Shown here: positions 1-6,749 of the stretch, in pieces
Layout of the letters: the number at the start of each line of letters is the position of its first letter
Position numbering within the stretch: the first letter of the stretch is position 1
From: Pseudomonadota bacterium
GTDB lineage: Bacteria; Pseudomonadota; Alphaproteobacteria; Rhizobiales; Hyphomicrobiaceae
Length of the DNA stretch: 6,749 nucleotides
Reading direction: 5' to 3'
NCBI GenBank assembly: GCA_003242645.1
Contig: QGVC01000198.1
Span: 1 to 6,749, forward strand
Translations under genes and position numbers: made by a program
Notes under the pieces: generated by a model
Told to the model about the DNA's origin: nothing
The model's input: only the letters and a program-made list of their open reading frames with translations
The model's database searches: none

Positions 1-1074
1 CTTCAGGACCGTGCCGGCGCGGACCTTGCGCGGATCATCGATGTTGTTGATCCGCATGAGCTCTGCCAGGGAGACACCTTTGCTTACGGCAATGCGATAA
101 AGGCTTTCCCCCTGCTGTATGGTATACGTCTCCGTCGCCTCGTCAGTTGCCTCGCTCAACTCGCCATCGGCTTCACTGTCGTACGCAGAAACCTCTTCTC
201 CCGCAGGCTGTTGTGCAGAAACGGGCGCGGGAGAATACGGCGCAGCTACCTCCCTAGTTGGGGTCTCATTGGAGGCGCTGGGACGGTCGCGGCCGACGAC
301 GACCCTTGCTCCTTTCGGCAGCATCAGCCTTTGACCTGGCCGCAGCACGGGGCTCGTGAGGCCATTGAGGGTCATGAGCTCGCTGATCGAAAGGTCGTAA
401 CGCTCAGCAATCCCATAAAGCGTGTCGCCAGGTTGCACTTCGATCTCCGGGGAGCTGCTATTCGACCCCGCCCCCACCGGCGCGGATCGCTCATTCACCC
501 GCGGAGACGTGGTCTCGAAGCCCCTCTGGGGGGGCGCAAAACTTTTCGGCCCAGGAGTTGATTGCGGCGGGAGGGCAGCCATCCTGGTCCCCTCGGGCCG
601 GTACGCGTCGCCATAAAGGGACGAGGACGGAGGCTGGTATTGATTGCCAGCTGGCTGACCGGGTGACGTTTCGTAGATGGTCCGATAAGGCGGTGTCCGA
701 TAATCCGGACGGCTCGGCGCCGGCTGGTCATTGCCGTAACGGCTACCTGCCGAAGCGTAGTCCGTCACTGGACGGCTGGGCGAATATGGCGCCGAGGAAT
801 TGTGCCCGCCTGCATATCCGTACGATGGTCCGCGGTAGGAATTGTCATAAGGTGTGGAATCGGCAAGGCGCGAGCCGCTATTGCTCCACACCCCCTCGCG
901 CGGAATGGGTGGGCGCTGATTGGCGCTTCCAGTCAGCCCGAACATGGGCGTGCTATTGAAACGCGTAACCTCGGCGCTGCAGCCAGCAAAAAAGAAGGCG
1001 ATGCTGACCGCGACGATTTTTGCAGCCACACGAAATGCTTCAGCCCGTTCGGGCCGGGACTCGGAACGCAACAT
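1..1074 (-). CDS. LysM-domain outer-membrane lipoprotein, NlpD/DipM-like (C-terminus beyond the window)
   Basis: Translating the minus strand from ATG at 1074 gives 358 open codons to the window edge, so the C-terminus is missing. Residues 1-31 form a lipoprotein signal peptide: a basic n-region with R15 and K19, a hydrophobic stretch 20-30, and a lipobox FAGC with the lipidated cysteine at C32 (Phe at -3 is slightly atypical). Residues 33-209 are a low-complexity linker rich in Pro, Ser, Tyr and Gly. Two LysM peptidoglycan-binding repeats follow at about 210-253 (PGDTLYGIAERY ... LRPGQRLMLP) and 316-358 (QGESLYRIAVSKG ... VRAGTVLK), separated by an acidic linker. A Shine-Dalgarno-like AGGTGGAG lies just upstream of the start. 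By family knowledge, alphaproteobacterial lipoproteins of this layout, often with mature starts like CSxxVTRF, end in an M23/LytM domain that degrades peptidoglycan or activates amidases. That domain is inferred, not seen. A simple LysM lipoprotein without peptidase remains possible. Confidence 0.9.
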   Translation of the reverse strand, partial: MLRSESRPERAEAFRVAAKIVAVSIAFFFAGCSAEVTRFNSTPMFGLTGSANQRPPIPREGVWSNSGSRLADSTPYDNSYRGPSYGYAGGHNSSAPYSPSRPVTDYASAGSRYGNDQPAPSRPDYRTPPYRTIYETSPGQPAGNQYQPPSSSLYGDAYRPEGTRMAALPPQSTPGPKSFAPPQRGFETTSPRVNERSAPVGAGSNSSSPEIEVQPGDTLYGIAERYDLSISELMTLNGLTSPVLRPGQRLMLPKGARVVVGRDRPSASNETPTREVAAPYSPAPVSAQQPAGEEVSAYDSEADGELSEATDEATETYTIQQGESLYRIAVSKGVSLAELMRINNIDDPRKVRAGTVLK

Positions 1075-1113
1075 AGACTCCACCTCTCTGCCCCTGACTT
1101 ACCGGCCTTTGGG

Positions 1114-1129
1114 TTAACGGGGGCTTAAC
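1114..1129. promoter_or_regulatory. Palindromic CtrA-binding box upstream of the LysM lipoprotein gene
   Basis: The sequence TTAACGGGGGCTTAAC matches the full alphaproteobacterial CtrA consensus TTAA-N7-TTAAC. The opposite strand also reads TTAA-N7-TTAAC, so the site is symmetric. It ends 39 nt upstream of the lipoprotein ATG at 1074, in the 147-nt region after the previous gene. If CtrA overlaps the -35 region, as at many Caulobacter promoters, transcription would start a short distance before the Shine-Dalgarno. I see no strong -10 hexamer there. The motif match is direct observation; control by the cell-cycle regulator CtrA is inference. Confidence 0.6.
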
Positions 1130-1212
1130 GAAAAGAGGCGGAATTCGGAGCGCGGCTCCGGCGCCGACTTCAAAGTTGCTCGTGCAGAATGGGCAGTGGC
1201 GTTTAAGGAGCC

Positions 1213-1236
1213 AAAAAACCTTCAGAATAAAGGCTC
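1213..1236 (-). terminator. Candidate weak intrinsic terminator after the GDYXXLXY gene
   Basis: Read on the minus strand, CCTT (1233-1230) pairs with AAGG (1222-1219) across a 7-nt loop. The stem can be extended with A-T and G-T pairs, and a run of six T (1218-1213) follows. The structure straddles the TGA stop codon at 1224-1222. An alternative pairing, GAGCC/GGCTC (1236-1232 with 1212-1208), would enclose it. The core stem is short and AU-rich, so efficiency is doubtful. Confidence 0.35.
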
Positions 1237-1797
1237 TTCATAGACGAGTTGGCCATCAATTTTCAGACCTTTGATGGCGGCCTTGCCGTCGCGATCAACC
1301 GCGATAACTGCCGCGAGCTTGCGGTCGCGAGCCATCGCTTCAAGCTCCAGTCCCCTGCCCTCGGACACGAAATAGCTCTCAATTCCGTAGTGCACGAAAA
1401 TATCGCCGGTGCCGAAGCGGCCGGTTCGCCGGAAATTCTGAGCCCTCCCGCGTAACACGAGCTGGTCTGGGCCAACCCCACCCGGATGATCGCGGCTCAC
1501 CGCGACGGGGACATACGTTTCATCTGCCTTCTTTTCGATGGTGACGTAAAGCCGTTCACCGCGTTTCACTTCCCCCGGGATGAGATCGCCCGGAATGCGC
1601 GTTACACCGTAGGAAAGATTGACATAGTCGCCGCGAAACAGGCTGCGCGGATCGACCGGCATAATAGGCAGCACGATTTCGCGCCCGTTCTGAAGCAGCT
1701 GCACCCGCTCGAAAACCATCCAGCCGAGAGCCGCCGTTTGCACCACTGCGACGGCAGCTGCGGCCAGCCACACCTTTTTCGCTCGCGTGACCATCAT
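1222..1797 (-). CDS. GDYXXLXY domain membrane-anchored protein
   Basis: This is a 191-residue protein with one N-terminal hydrophobic segment (about residues 9-28) after a basic start (R5, K7, K8). It is therefore probably an inner-membrane anchored protein with a periplasmic domain. The family-naming motif is present as GDYVNLSY at 56-63, preceded by PVDPRSLFR, and the second conserved stretch YFVSEGRGLELE lies at about 142-153. The biochemical function of this family is not established. The gene begins inside the stop codon of the DUF2157 gene (ATGA overlap, 4 nt), implying translational coupling, and the two families are recurrent partners. Two ATG codons stand in tandem at 1797 and 1794. 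I chose the first because AGGAGG sits 7 nt upstream of it. The same frame stays open far upstream to 2484, but that part lies out of frame within the DUF2157 gene and is not credible coding sequence. Confidence 0.88.
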   Translation of the reverse strand: MMVTRAKKVWLAAAAVAVVQTAALGWMVFERVQLLQNGREIVLPIMPVDPRSLFRGDYVNLSYGVTRIPGDLIPGEVKRGERLYVTIEKKADETYVPVAVSRDHPGGVGPDQLVLRGRAQNFRRTGRFGTGDIFVHYGIESYFVSEGRGLELEAMARDRKLAAVIAVDRDGKAAIKGLKIDGQLVYEEPLF

Positions 1798-2888
1798 GGC
1801 AGCGCCTCCTGCGGTTTGGCTTGCTGGGCGTGCAGCCGGTAGGCGAGCCAGGAAAGACCAATGACGATCAATCCGGTCACGAGAAAGAATAGCGAGGTCC
1901 CGAGCAGCGTACCGATGGTCACGAAATAGAGTGCCAGCAGCTCGGCTGAAAAACAAATGTAGCTCAGCCACAGAACCCCTTTGTAACCGGAGCGCCAGCC
2001 CCAAGCGATGGCGCCGAGCAGCAATGCCATCGTGATGAATGACAAGATCGTCAGCGTTCCCGCTTCCCGGTTTTCGATGAACTTGAACGCGAACGCGCCG
2101 ACATAGGCGATAACCAAGCCGTAGCCAAAGACAGCTGGCGCAACCCGCTGCCAAATACCCGGGACAAAATCCGCAGCGATAGCCAGCCCACAGATCACAA
2201 GACCGATGAGGGCAACCACCCAATGGGCGCGTCCTTCGATCAGGATATAGCCTAGGCTGATCGTCCAAAGACTGAGGACAATTGCAGAGATGTGCAGCCC
2301 CGGCGCCCAGCGCCGCACCAAGATTACGGCCGCCACCGCGCTCCACCCGACCAGAAATGGCCAGTGCACCGCCTCCGTGAGGACCATTTCCCAGCCGCTC
2401 CAGAGGCCGACCAGAACCATCGCGAGCGCCAATGCGGGATTGGAGGACAACAGCACGCCGGCCAAGAGAGCCCCGGCTGCCCACATGAGAACCGCATCGG
2501 GCGGATTACCGTCGATGTGGTACATCTGGGCGATCAGCATGATGCTGGCGCCGAAAACGCCGACCCCGGCGAGGACGGCTGCGTGTCCAAATCCAGCATA
2601 GCCGCGGGCAAGAAGCGTAGCGGCGAGACCGTAACAGGCCCAAAGCGTTGCAAGGAGCAGCCCCAGTCGGGCGATGCGCGGCATATCCTGCCAGTTCGCT
2701 GCGACGAAGCTCATCGCAGCAAAGCCGATGAGCACCGCTCCAAGCACAGCGAGCGATGTGGAGAGCTGGATAGTGGAGCCGCTTTGCGCCAGATCCGCGC
2801 GAATGCCTTCCAAGCCGGCGTCGTCGATCCAGCCCTGCTCGCGCCAGCGCGCGAGGTCCTGCTCCAGACGACGCCGGTAGCTCCACAT
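1794..2888 (-). CDS. DUF2157 domain polytopic membrane protein
   Basis: This 364-residue protein has a charged N-terminal cytoplasmic segment of about 40 residues (YRRRLEQDLARWREQGWID). About ten to twelve hydrophobic membrane spans follow, roughly at 42-64, 72-93, 104-121, 132-148, 150-165, 177-191, 198-217, 222-240, 250-269, 278-296, 304-323 and 332-350. The N-terminal helix, the NWQ segment after the first span and the AQMYHIDGNPPDAVLMW segment at about 120-136 are characteristic of DUF2157 membrane proteins. No enzymatic residues can be named and the family function is unknown. The start at 2888 is supported by GGAGGGG 6 nt upstream. The gene follows ilvN after 56 nt and overlaps the GDYXXLXY gene by 4 nt, so the two products probably act together in the inner membrane. 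A link to branched-chain amino acid metabolism is suggested only by position. Confidence 0.88.
   Translation of the reverse strand: MWSYRRRLEQDLARWREQGWIDDAGLEGIRADLAQSGSTIQLSTSLAVLGAVLIGFAAMSFVAANWQDMPRIARLGLLLATLWACYGLAATLLARGYAGFGHAAVLAGVGVFGASIMLIAQMYHIDGNPPDAVLMWAAGALLAGVLLSSNPALALAMVLVGLWSGWEMVLTEAVHWPFLVGWSAVAAVILVRRWAPGLHISAIVLSLWTISLGYILIEGRAHWVVALIGLVICGLAIAADFVPGIWQRVAPAVFGYGLVIAYVGAFAFKFIENREAGTLTILSFITMALLLGAIAWGWRSGYKGVLWLSYICFSAELLALYFVTIGTLLGTSLFFLVTGLIVIGLSWLAYRLHAQQAKPQEALP
1805..1810 (-). promoter_or_regulatory. Shine-Dalgarno of the GDYXXLXY gene, decides its start
   Basis: A perfect AGGAGG on the minus strand lies 7 nt before the ATG at 1797 and 10 nt before the second ATG at 1794. 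It sits inside the 3' end of the DUF2157 gene. It rules against the longer upstream reading of the same frame and favours the first of the two tandem ATGs. Confidence 0.75.
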
Positions 2889-2908
2889 GATCAGCCCCTC
2901 CGCGATCA

Positions 2909-2926
2909 GCCGGCGAGGTCGCCGGC
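2909..2926. other. Strong GC hairpin between ilvN and the DUF2157 gene
   Basis: GCCGGCG (2909-2915) and CGCCGGC (2920-2926) form a perfect 7-bp stem with a 4-nt loop, 18 nt after the ilvN stop and just before the Shine-Dalgarno of the next gene. No T-run follows on the minus strand, so it is not a standard intrinsic terminator. It could act in mRNA 3'-end stability, partial termination or processing between the two genes. A 7-nt direct repeat (GATCAGC, 2889-2895 and 2904-2910) flanks the Shine-Dalgarno beside it. Confidence 0.4.
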
Positions 2927-2944
2927 AACTCTGTCAACGGAGGT

Positions 2945-3496
2945 TTACCGCGCCTCGGGCCCTCGCGCCATGGCTGCGATGCCGGTCCGCGAAACCTCGA
3001 CGAGACCCAGCTCCGTCATGATCTGGATGAATTGCTCGATCTTGCTCGTGCGGCCCGTGAGCTCGAAAACAAAGTGCTCGGTCGAAGCGTCGATCACGGC
3101 AGCGCGGAAAATCTCGGCAAGGCGCAAGGCTTCGATGCGCTTCTCGCCTTTGCCGGCGACTTTAATGAGCGCCAGCTCCCGCTCGAGCGGTGGCTCCGGC
3201 AACAGGGTGAGATCCGTGACACGATGCACCGGCACCATGCGCTCGAGCTGATGCTTGATCTGCTCGATGACCGCCGGCGTACCTTTCGTTACGATCGTAA
3301 ATCGCGACAGGTGACTCTCATGCTCGGTTTCGGTCACCGTCAGCGAGTCGATGTTGTAGCCCCGCCCGGAGAACAGCCCGGCAATCCGGGCAAGAACACC
3401 CGGCTCGTTGTCGACGATGACGGAGAGCGTCCGCGAGACAATCTCTTCTTTTTTTGTCGGATCGGGATAATGCGACTGTTTTTGTGTCTGAGGCAT
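2945..3496 (-). CDS. ilvN: Acetolactate (acetohydroxyacid) synthase small regulatory subunit
   Basis: This is the 183-residue regulatory subunit of acetohydroxyacid synthase. It binds the IlvB catalytic subunit, raises its activity and confers feedback inhibition by valine. An ACT domain spans about residues 22-95 with the hallmark NEPGVLARIAGLFSGRGYN, and a second regulatory domain lies at about 105-178. Residues N30, G33 and N48 align with Asn11, Gly14 and Asn29 of E. coli IlvH, positions tied to valine binding, so feedback sensitivity is expected. The N-terminus carries a hydrophilic extension of about 20 residues (QTQKQSHYPDPTKKEE) before the ACT domain. The first ATG is used; a modest AGGA lies 10 nt upstream. 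The gene sits 31 nt after the GST gene instead of directly after ilvB, and ilvC, a frequent downstream neighbour in this group, is not next to it. Confidence 0.96.
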   Translation of the reverse strand: MPQTQKQSHYPDPTKKEEIVSRTLSVIVDNEPGVLARIAGLFSGRGYNIDSLTVTETEHESHLSRFTIVTKGTPAVIEQIKHQLERMVPVHRVTDLTLLPEPPLERELALIKVAGKGEKRIEALRLAEIFRAAVIDASTEHFVFELTGRTSKIEQFIQIMTELGLVEVSRTGIAAMARGPEAR

Positions 3497-3527
3497 GGAT
3501 TTCGAGTCCTGTCAAAGCCTGCAGCGT

Positions 3528-4211
3528 TCAATTCTGCGGGCGATGAAAAACTTCGACGGGCGTTTCGCCCTCCTCGTAATGCGGAAGTGACCAGGGCTCC
3601 TGAAGCGCTGCCTCACGCCAGGCGACGAAGGCCGGATGGGAGAGAATGGCGTCCATGTAGGCCCGCGTGTCCGGCTCTACGTCGACCTGATAGGTGTCGA
3701 GGCGTGTGACCACGGGCGCGAACATCGCGTCGGCAGCTGAGAACTCCCCGTAAAGGAAAGGCCCACCGCTGCCGAACGATTGTCTTGCTTCCCTCCATAA
3801 CGAGGTAACGCGCGCTACGTCGGCAGCGACCGCAGCCCCGCGATCTTTTTTCGCGAACCGTTTCCCGAGATTCATCGGGCAAGCGTTGCGAAGCGCCTGC
3901 AAACCTGCGTGCATTTCGCTGGCCGCGGCGCGCGCATGGGCCCGCGCTTTCTGATTTTTGGGCCAGATGGCTTTTTCGGGAAATTTCTCTGCGAGATATT
4001 CGATGATCGCGAGACTCTCCCATACCGTCACGTCGCCGTCGGTAAGGCATGGCACCTTCCCGCTCGGTGAAACTTGCAAAATGCGCGCCTTGCTCTCCGG
4101 CCGATAAAGCGGGATCACCGTTTCCTCAAAAGGAATATCGAACGCGCGCAGCACCATCCACGGCCGCAGGGACCAGGAGGAGTAGAGCTTATTTCCGATG
4201 GTGAGGTGCAT
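3528..4211 (-). CDS. Glutathione S-transferase family protein
   Basis: This 227-residue soluble protein has the two-domain GST layout. The thioredoxin-like N-terminal domain (about 1-80) begins with IGNKLYSSWSLRPW; S11 or S12 is the probable glutathione-activating serine, by analogy with serine-type GSTs. It carries the cis-proline motif VPCL (P54) and the glutathione-binding ES pair at 65-66 in WESLAIIEYLAEKFP. The helical C-terminal domain (about 88-215) contains the AEM...LRNACPMN segment and the capping motif FSAADAMFAPV near D161. By family it conjugates glutathione to electrophiles or acts as an isomerase or reductase; the substrate cannot be inferred. The start at 4211 fits the family N-terminus, although only a weak TGGTGG precedes it. 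The gene lies 27 nt after vapC and 31 nt before ilvN, an unusual place. A role in branched-chain amino acid synthesis is not indicated by the sequence. Confidence 0.92.
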   Translation of the reverse strand: MHLTIGNKLYSSWSLRPWMVLRAFDIPFEETVIPLYRPESKARILQVSPSGKVPCLTDGDVTVWESLAIIEYLAEKFPEKAIWPKNQKARAHARAAASEMHAGLQALRNACPMNLGKRFAKKDRGAAVAADVARVTSLWREARQSFGSGGPFLYGEFSAADAMFAPVVTRLDTYQVDVEPDTRAYMDAILSHPAFVAWREAALQEPWSLPHYEEGETPVEVFHRPQN

Positions 4212-4238
4212 GGGCGGCCACCAAAGTTTGGAATGCGG

Positions 4239-4637
4239 CTAAATCCCCATCAGCCGAACAGGGCTGCCGATTGCTTCCGATCGTTTCAACAGCTCCTTGT
4301 CAAACGTCGAGAATGCAGTAGCACCCGCTTCCCTCGCGGCAACAAGGTGCAACGCATCTGCAAAATCCATTCCCTCACGGTAGCCCGCAATTGCTTCCCT
4401 GAGCACTTCAGGCGCTTCGACGCTCACATTCGGAAGCCCTGCGACCCCGGAAAATGCAGATGCGATCTCCTCGCGCGTAGCGCCATAAGCACTGCGAAGA
4501 ACCCACTCCGTTTCGAGAAACACGGTCAGCCCGATGAAGATCTGATGATCCCTTATCAGAGCGACAGCCCGGTCGAACTGTTCAGGATGATCGGCGACGA
4601 TGAACCTGACGAGCACATTCGTATCGACGGCGATCAT
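4239..4637 (-). CDS. vapC: PIN-domain toxin, VapC-type ribonuclease
   Basis: This 132-residue PIN-domain protein is the presumed toxin of a type II toxin-antitoxin pair; VapC toxins are Mg2+-dependent endoribonucleases that cut tRNA or rRNA. The acidic catalytic set is complete: D5 in AVDTNVLVR, E42 in FLETEW, D91 and D94 in DFADALHL, and D113 in STFDKEL. Length is normal for the family and the frame is intact, so the toxin looks functional. I place the start at 4637 because it overlaps the antitoxin stop by 4 nt (ATGA) and gives the typical MIAVDTN N-terminus. The longer open frame back to 4733 would add 32 non-homologous residues overlapping the antitoxin gene. The ribosome site GGAGGG is 13 nt upstream, longer than usual. 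The RNA target cannot be told from sequence. Confidence 0.92.
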   Translation of the reverse strand: MIAVDTNVLVRFIVADHPEQFDRAVALIRDHQIFIGLTVFLETEWVLRSAYGATREEIASAFSGVAGLPNVSVEAPEVLREAIAGYREGMDFADALHLVAAREAGATAFSTFDKELLKRSEAIGSPVRLMGI

Positions 4638-4903
4638 TGCTTTTGAAAAGCCCTCCAACGCCGCCGCGCTTCGGAAGTGACAGCCTCGTCCATCTCCTCG
4701 AGAGATTTCGGCTGCCGTCGACGCCGGAGGCAACCTGCAACATCCTCAATCCGCGTCGCCGTGAAAACGCGCCAAGAGCGGAGCAGCACACCATCGGGAT
4801 GTTCTTCCACGATGAGCTCGGTCCCGGCTTTCCAGCCGCGCGACTCGCGTATTCCCTTTGGGATGATCACCTGACCTTTGCTCGACAGGCGAGTGGTCTC
4901 CAT
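4634..4903 (-). CDS. vapB: AbrB/MazE-type antitoxin, VapB-like
   Basis: This is an 89-residue antitoxin. The N-terminal swapped-hairpin AbrB/SpoVT DNA-binding domain covers about residues 2-45, with the signature TRLSSKGQVIIPKGIRE at 4-20 and the GWKAGTEL segment at 23-30. The charged C-terminal tail (51-89, with RRRR at 60-63 and the helix SLEEMDEAV at 67-75) is the expected toxin-wrapping part. By family it neutralises VapC and, with it, represses their shared promoter. The start at 4903 is supported by AAGGAG 7 nt upstream. The stop overlaps the vapC start by 4 nt, giving the standard antitoxin-first coupled order. The gene lies 75 nt after the ilvB stop and in the same direction, so it may be reached both by readthrough from ilvB and from its own promoter. 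Confidence 0.9.
   Translation of the reverse strand: METTRLSSKGQVIIPKGIRESRGWKAGTELIVEEHPDGVLLRSWRVFTATRIEDVAGCLRRRRQPKSLEEMDEAVTSEARRRWRAFQKQ
4638..4656 (-). promoter_or_regulatory. vapC ribosome-binding region with spacer palindrome
   Basis: GGAGGG at 4656-4651 is the best Shine-Dalgarno for vapC but lies 13 nt from its ATG. Most of the spacer is the odd palindrome GCTTTTCAAAAGC (4651-4639). As RNA this can form a small 4-bp hairpin with a 5-nt loop, which would shorten the effective spacing. It would also fit low toxin initiation that depends on ribosomes arriving from vapB. The sequence is observed; the effect is inference. Confidence 0.3.
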
Positions 4904-4923
4904 CCCATTTCTCCTTATGCAGG

Positions 4924-4965
4924 TAAGATTTATTAAGACTTAGGCGCCATCACCCGATGGATCAA
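4924..4965 (-). promoter_or_regulatory. Candidate vapBC promoter with AT-rich operator palindrome
   Basis: An imperfect 19-bp palindrome at 4924-4942 has half-sites TAAG-N2-TTA mirrored around a central base (TAAGATTTATTAAGACTTA on the plus strand). It stands out as AT-rich in GC-rich surroundings and lies 21 nt before the vapB start. On the minus strand a possible -35 TTGATC (4965-4960) lies 17 nt from TAAGTC (4942-4937), a poor -10; TTAATAAAT next to it is another option. AbrB-type antitoxins usually bind such palindromes in their own promoter. The symmetry is visible, while the promoter assignment is tentative. Confidence 0.35.
4947..4960. other. Small hairpin after ilvB
   Basis: CCATC (4947-4951) and GATGG (4956-4960) form a 5-bp stem with a 4-nt loop, 18 nt beyond the ilvB stop. 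No T-run follows directly, although an AT-rich stretch starts about 5 nt further on. It could be a weak terminator or 3'-end structure separating ilvB from vapBC transcription, or chance. Confidence 0.2.
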
Positions 4966-4978
4966 TGTAGCCCGGGTC

Positions 4979-6745
<1,767 letters not shown>

Positions 6746-6749
6746 GACG

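Noticed and set aside
119..1128. Several overlapping plus-strand open frames opposite the LysM lipoprotein gene
   Set aside because: They are short, mutually overlapping and lack recognisable domains, whereas the minus-strand frame encodes a clear lipoprotein signal and two LysM repeats.
1146..1160. Hairpin CGGAGC-GCG-GCTCCG in the intergenic region
   Set aside because: It is a 6-bp stem with a 3-nt loop and no following T-run on either strand. Such structures arise readily by chance in GC-rich DNA, and the candidate terminator at 1213-1236 is better placed.
1798..2484. N-terminal extension of the GDYXXLXY frame to a 420-residue protein
   Set aside because: The added part is an out-of-frame reading of the DUF2157 gene, Arg/Gly-rich and without homology. 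The perfect Shine-Dalgarno and the ATGA overlap place the real start at 1797.
2292..3251. Plus-strand open frame of 319 codons
   Set aside because: It runs antisense across parts of both the DUF2157 gene and ilvN and through their gap. The composition is low-complexity and no domain is recognisable.
4638..4733. 32-residue N-terminal extension of VapC
   Set aside because: It overlaps the antitoxin gene out of frame and has no PIN-family counterpart. MIAVDTN at 4637 is the standard toxin N-terminus.
4239..4903. vapBC as part of a larger mobile element
   Set aside because: I found no transposase, integrase, terminal inverted repeat, target duplication or tRNA-like attachment site around it, so horizontal acquisition is only a possibility.

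Overview
The window reads as chromosomal DNA from an alphaproteobacterium, most likely of the Hyphomicrobiales (Rhizobiales) type. The signs are the GC-rich sequence, an IlvB whose C-terminal half (GDAS..., NCFPMIPSGKAHNEM) looks like alphaproteobacterial acetolactate synthases, a LysM lipoprotein whose mature start (CSAEVTRF) resembles rhizobial NlpD-like proteins, and a perfect CtrA box. I cannot name a genus. Every gene I can support lies on the minus strand, so transcription runs from high to low coordinates.

In transcription order: ilvB (6745-4979), a VapB/VapC-type toxin-antitoxin pair (4903-4239, genes overlapping by 4 nt), a glutathione S-transferase family protein (4211-3528), ilvN (3496-2945), a polytopic DUF2157 membrane protein (2888-1794), a GDYXXLXY membrane-anchored protein (1797-1222, overlapping the previous gene by 4 nt), a 147-nt intergenic region with a candidate terminator and a palindromic CtrA box, and a LysM lipoprotein (1074-1) that runs off the window edge. 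There is no gene-free stretch longer than 300 nt.

The functional core is acetohydroxyacid synthase, the first common step of valine, leucine and isoleucine synthesis. IlvB is the thiamine-diphosphate catalytic subunit and IlvN the ACT-domain regulatory subunit that mediates valine feedback. The two genes are usually neighbours, but here about 1.5 kb lies between them, holding a PIN-toxin/AbrB-antitoxin module and a GST. The gaps are short (75, 27, 31 and 56 nt), so readthrough from ilvB to the membrane pair is plausible. A candidate promoter/operator in front of vapB and a strong hairpin after ilvN could divide the cluster into smaller units.

The DUF2157-GDYXXLXY pair is a recurrent but functionally unexplained membrane couple, here translationally coupled. 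The LysM lipoprotein is probably the N-terminal part of an NlpD/DipM-like envelope or division factor; its CtrA box suggests cell-cycle control. I see no tRNA, rRNA, CRISPR array, transposase or phage gene, and nothing that amounts to a clearly new system. The most unusual points are the split ilvB/ilvN locus, the CtrA box, and a non-canonical residue context around the IlvB catalytic glutamate.
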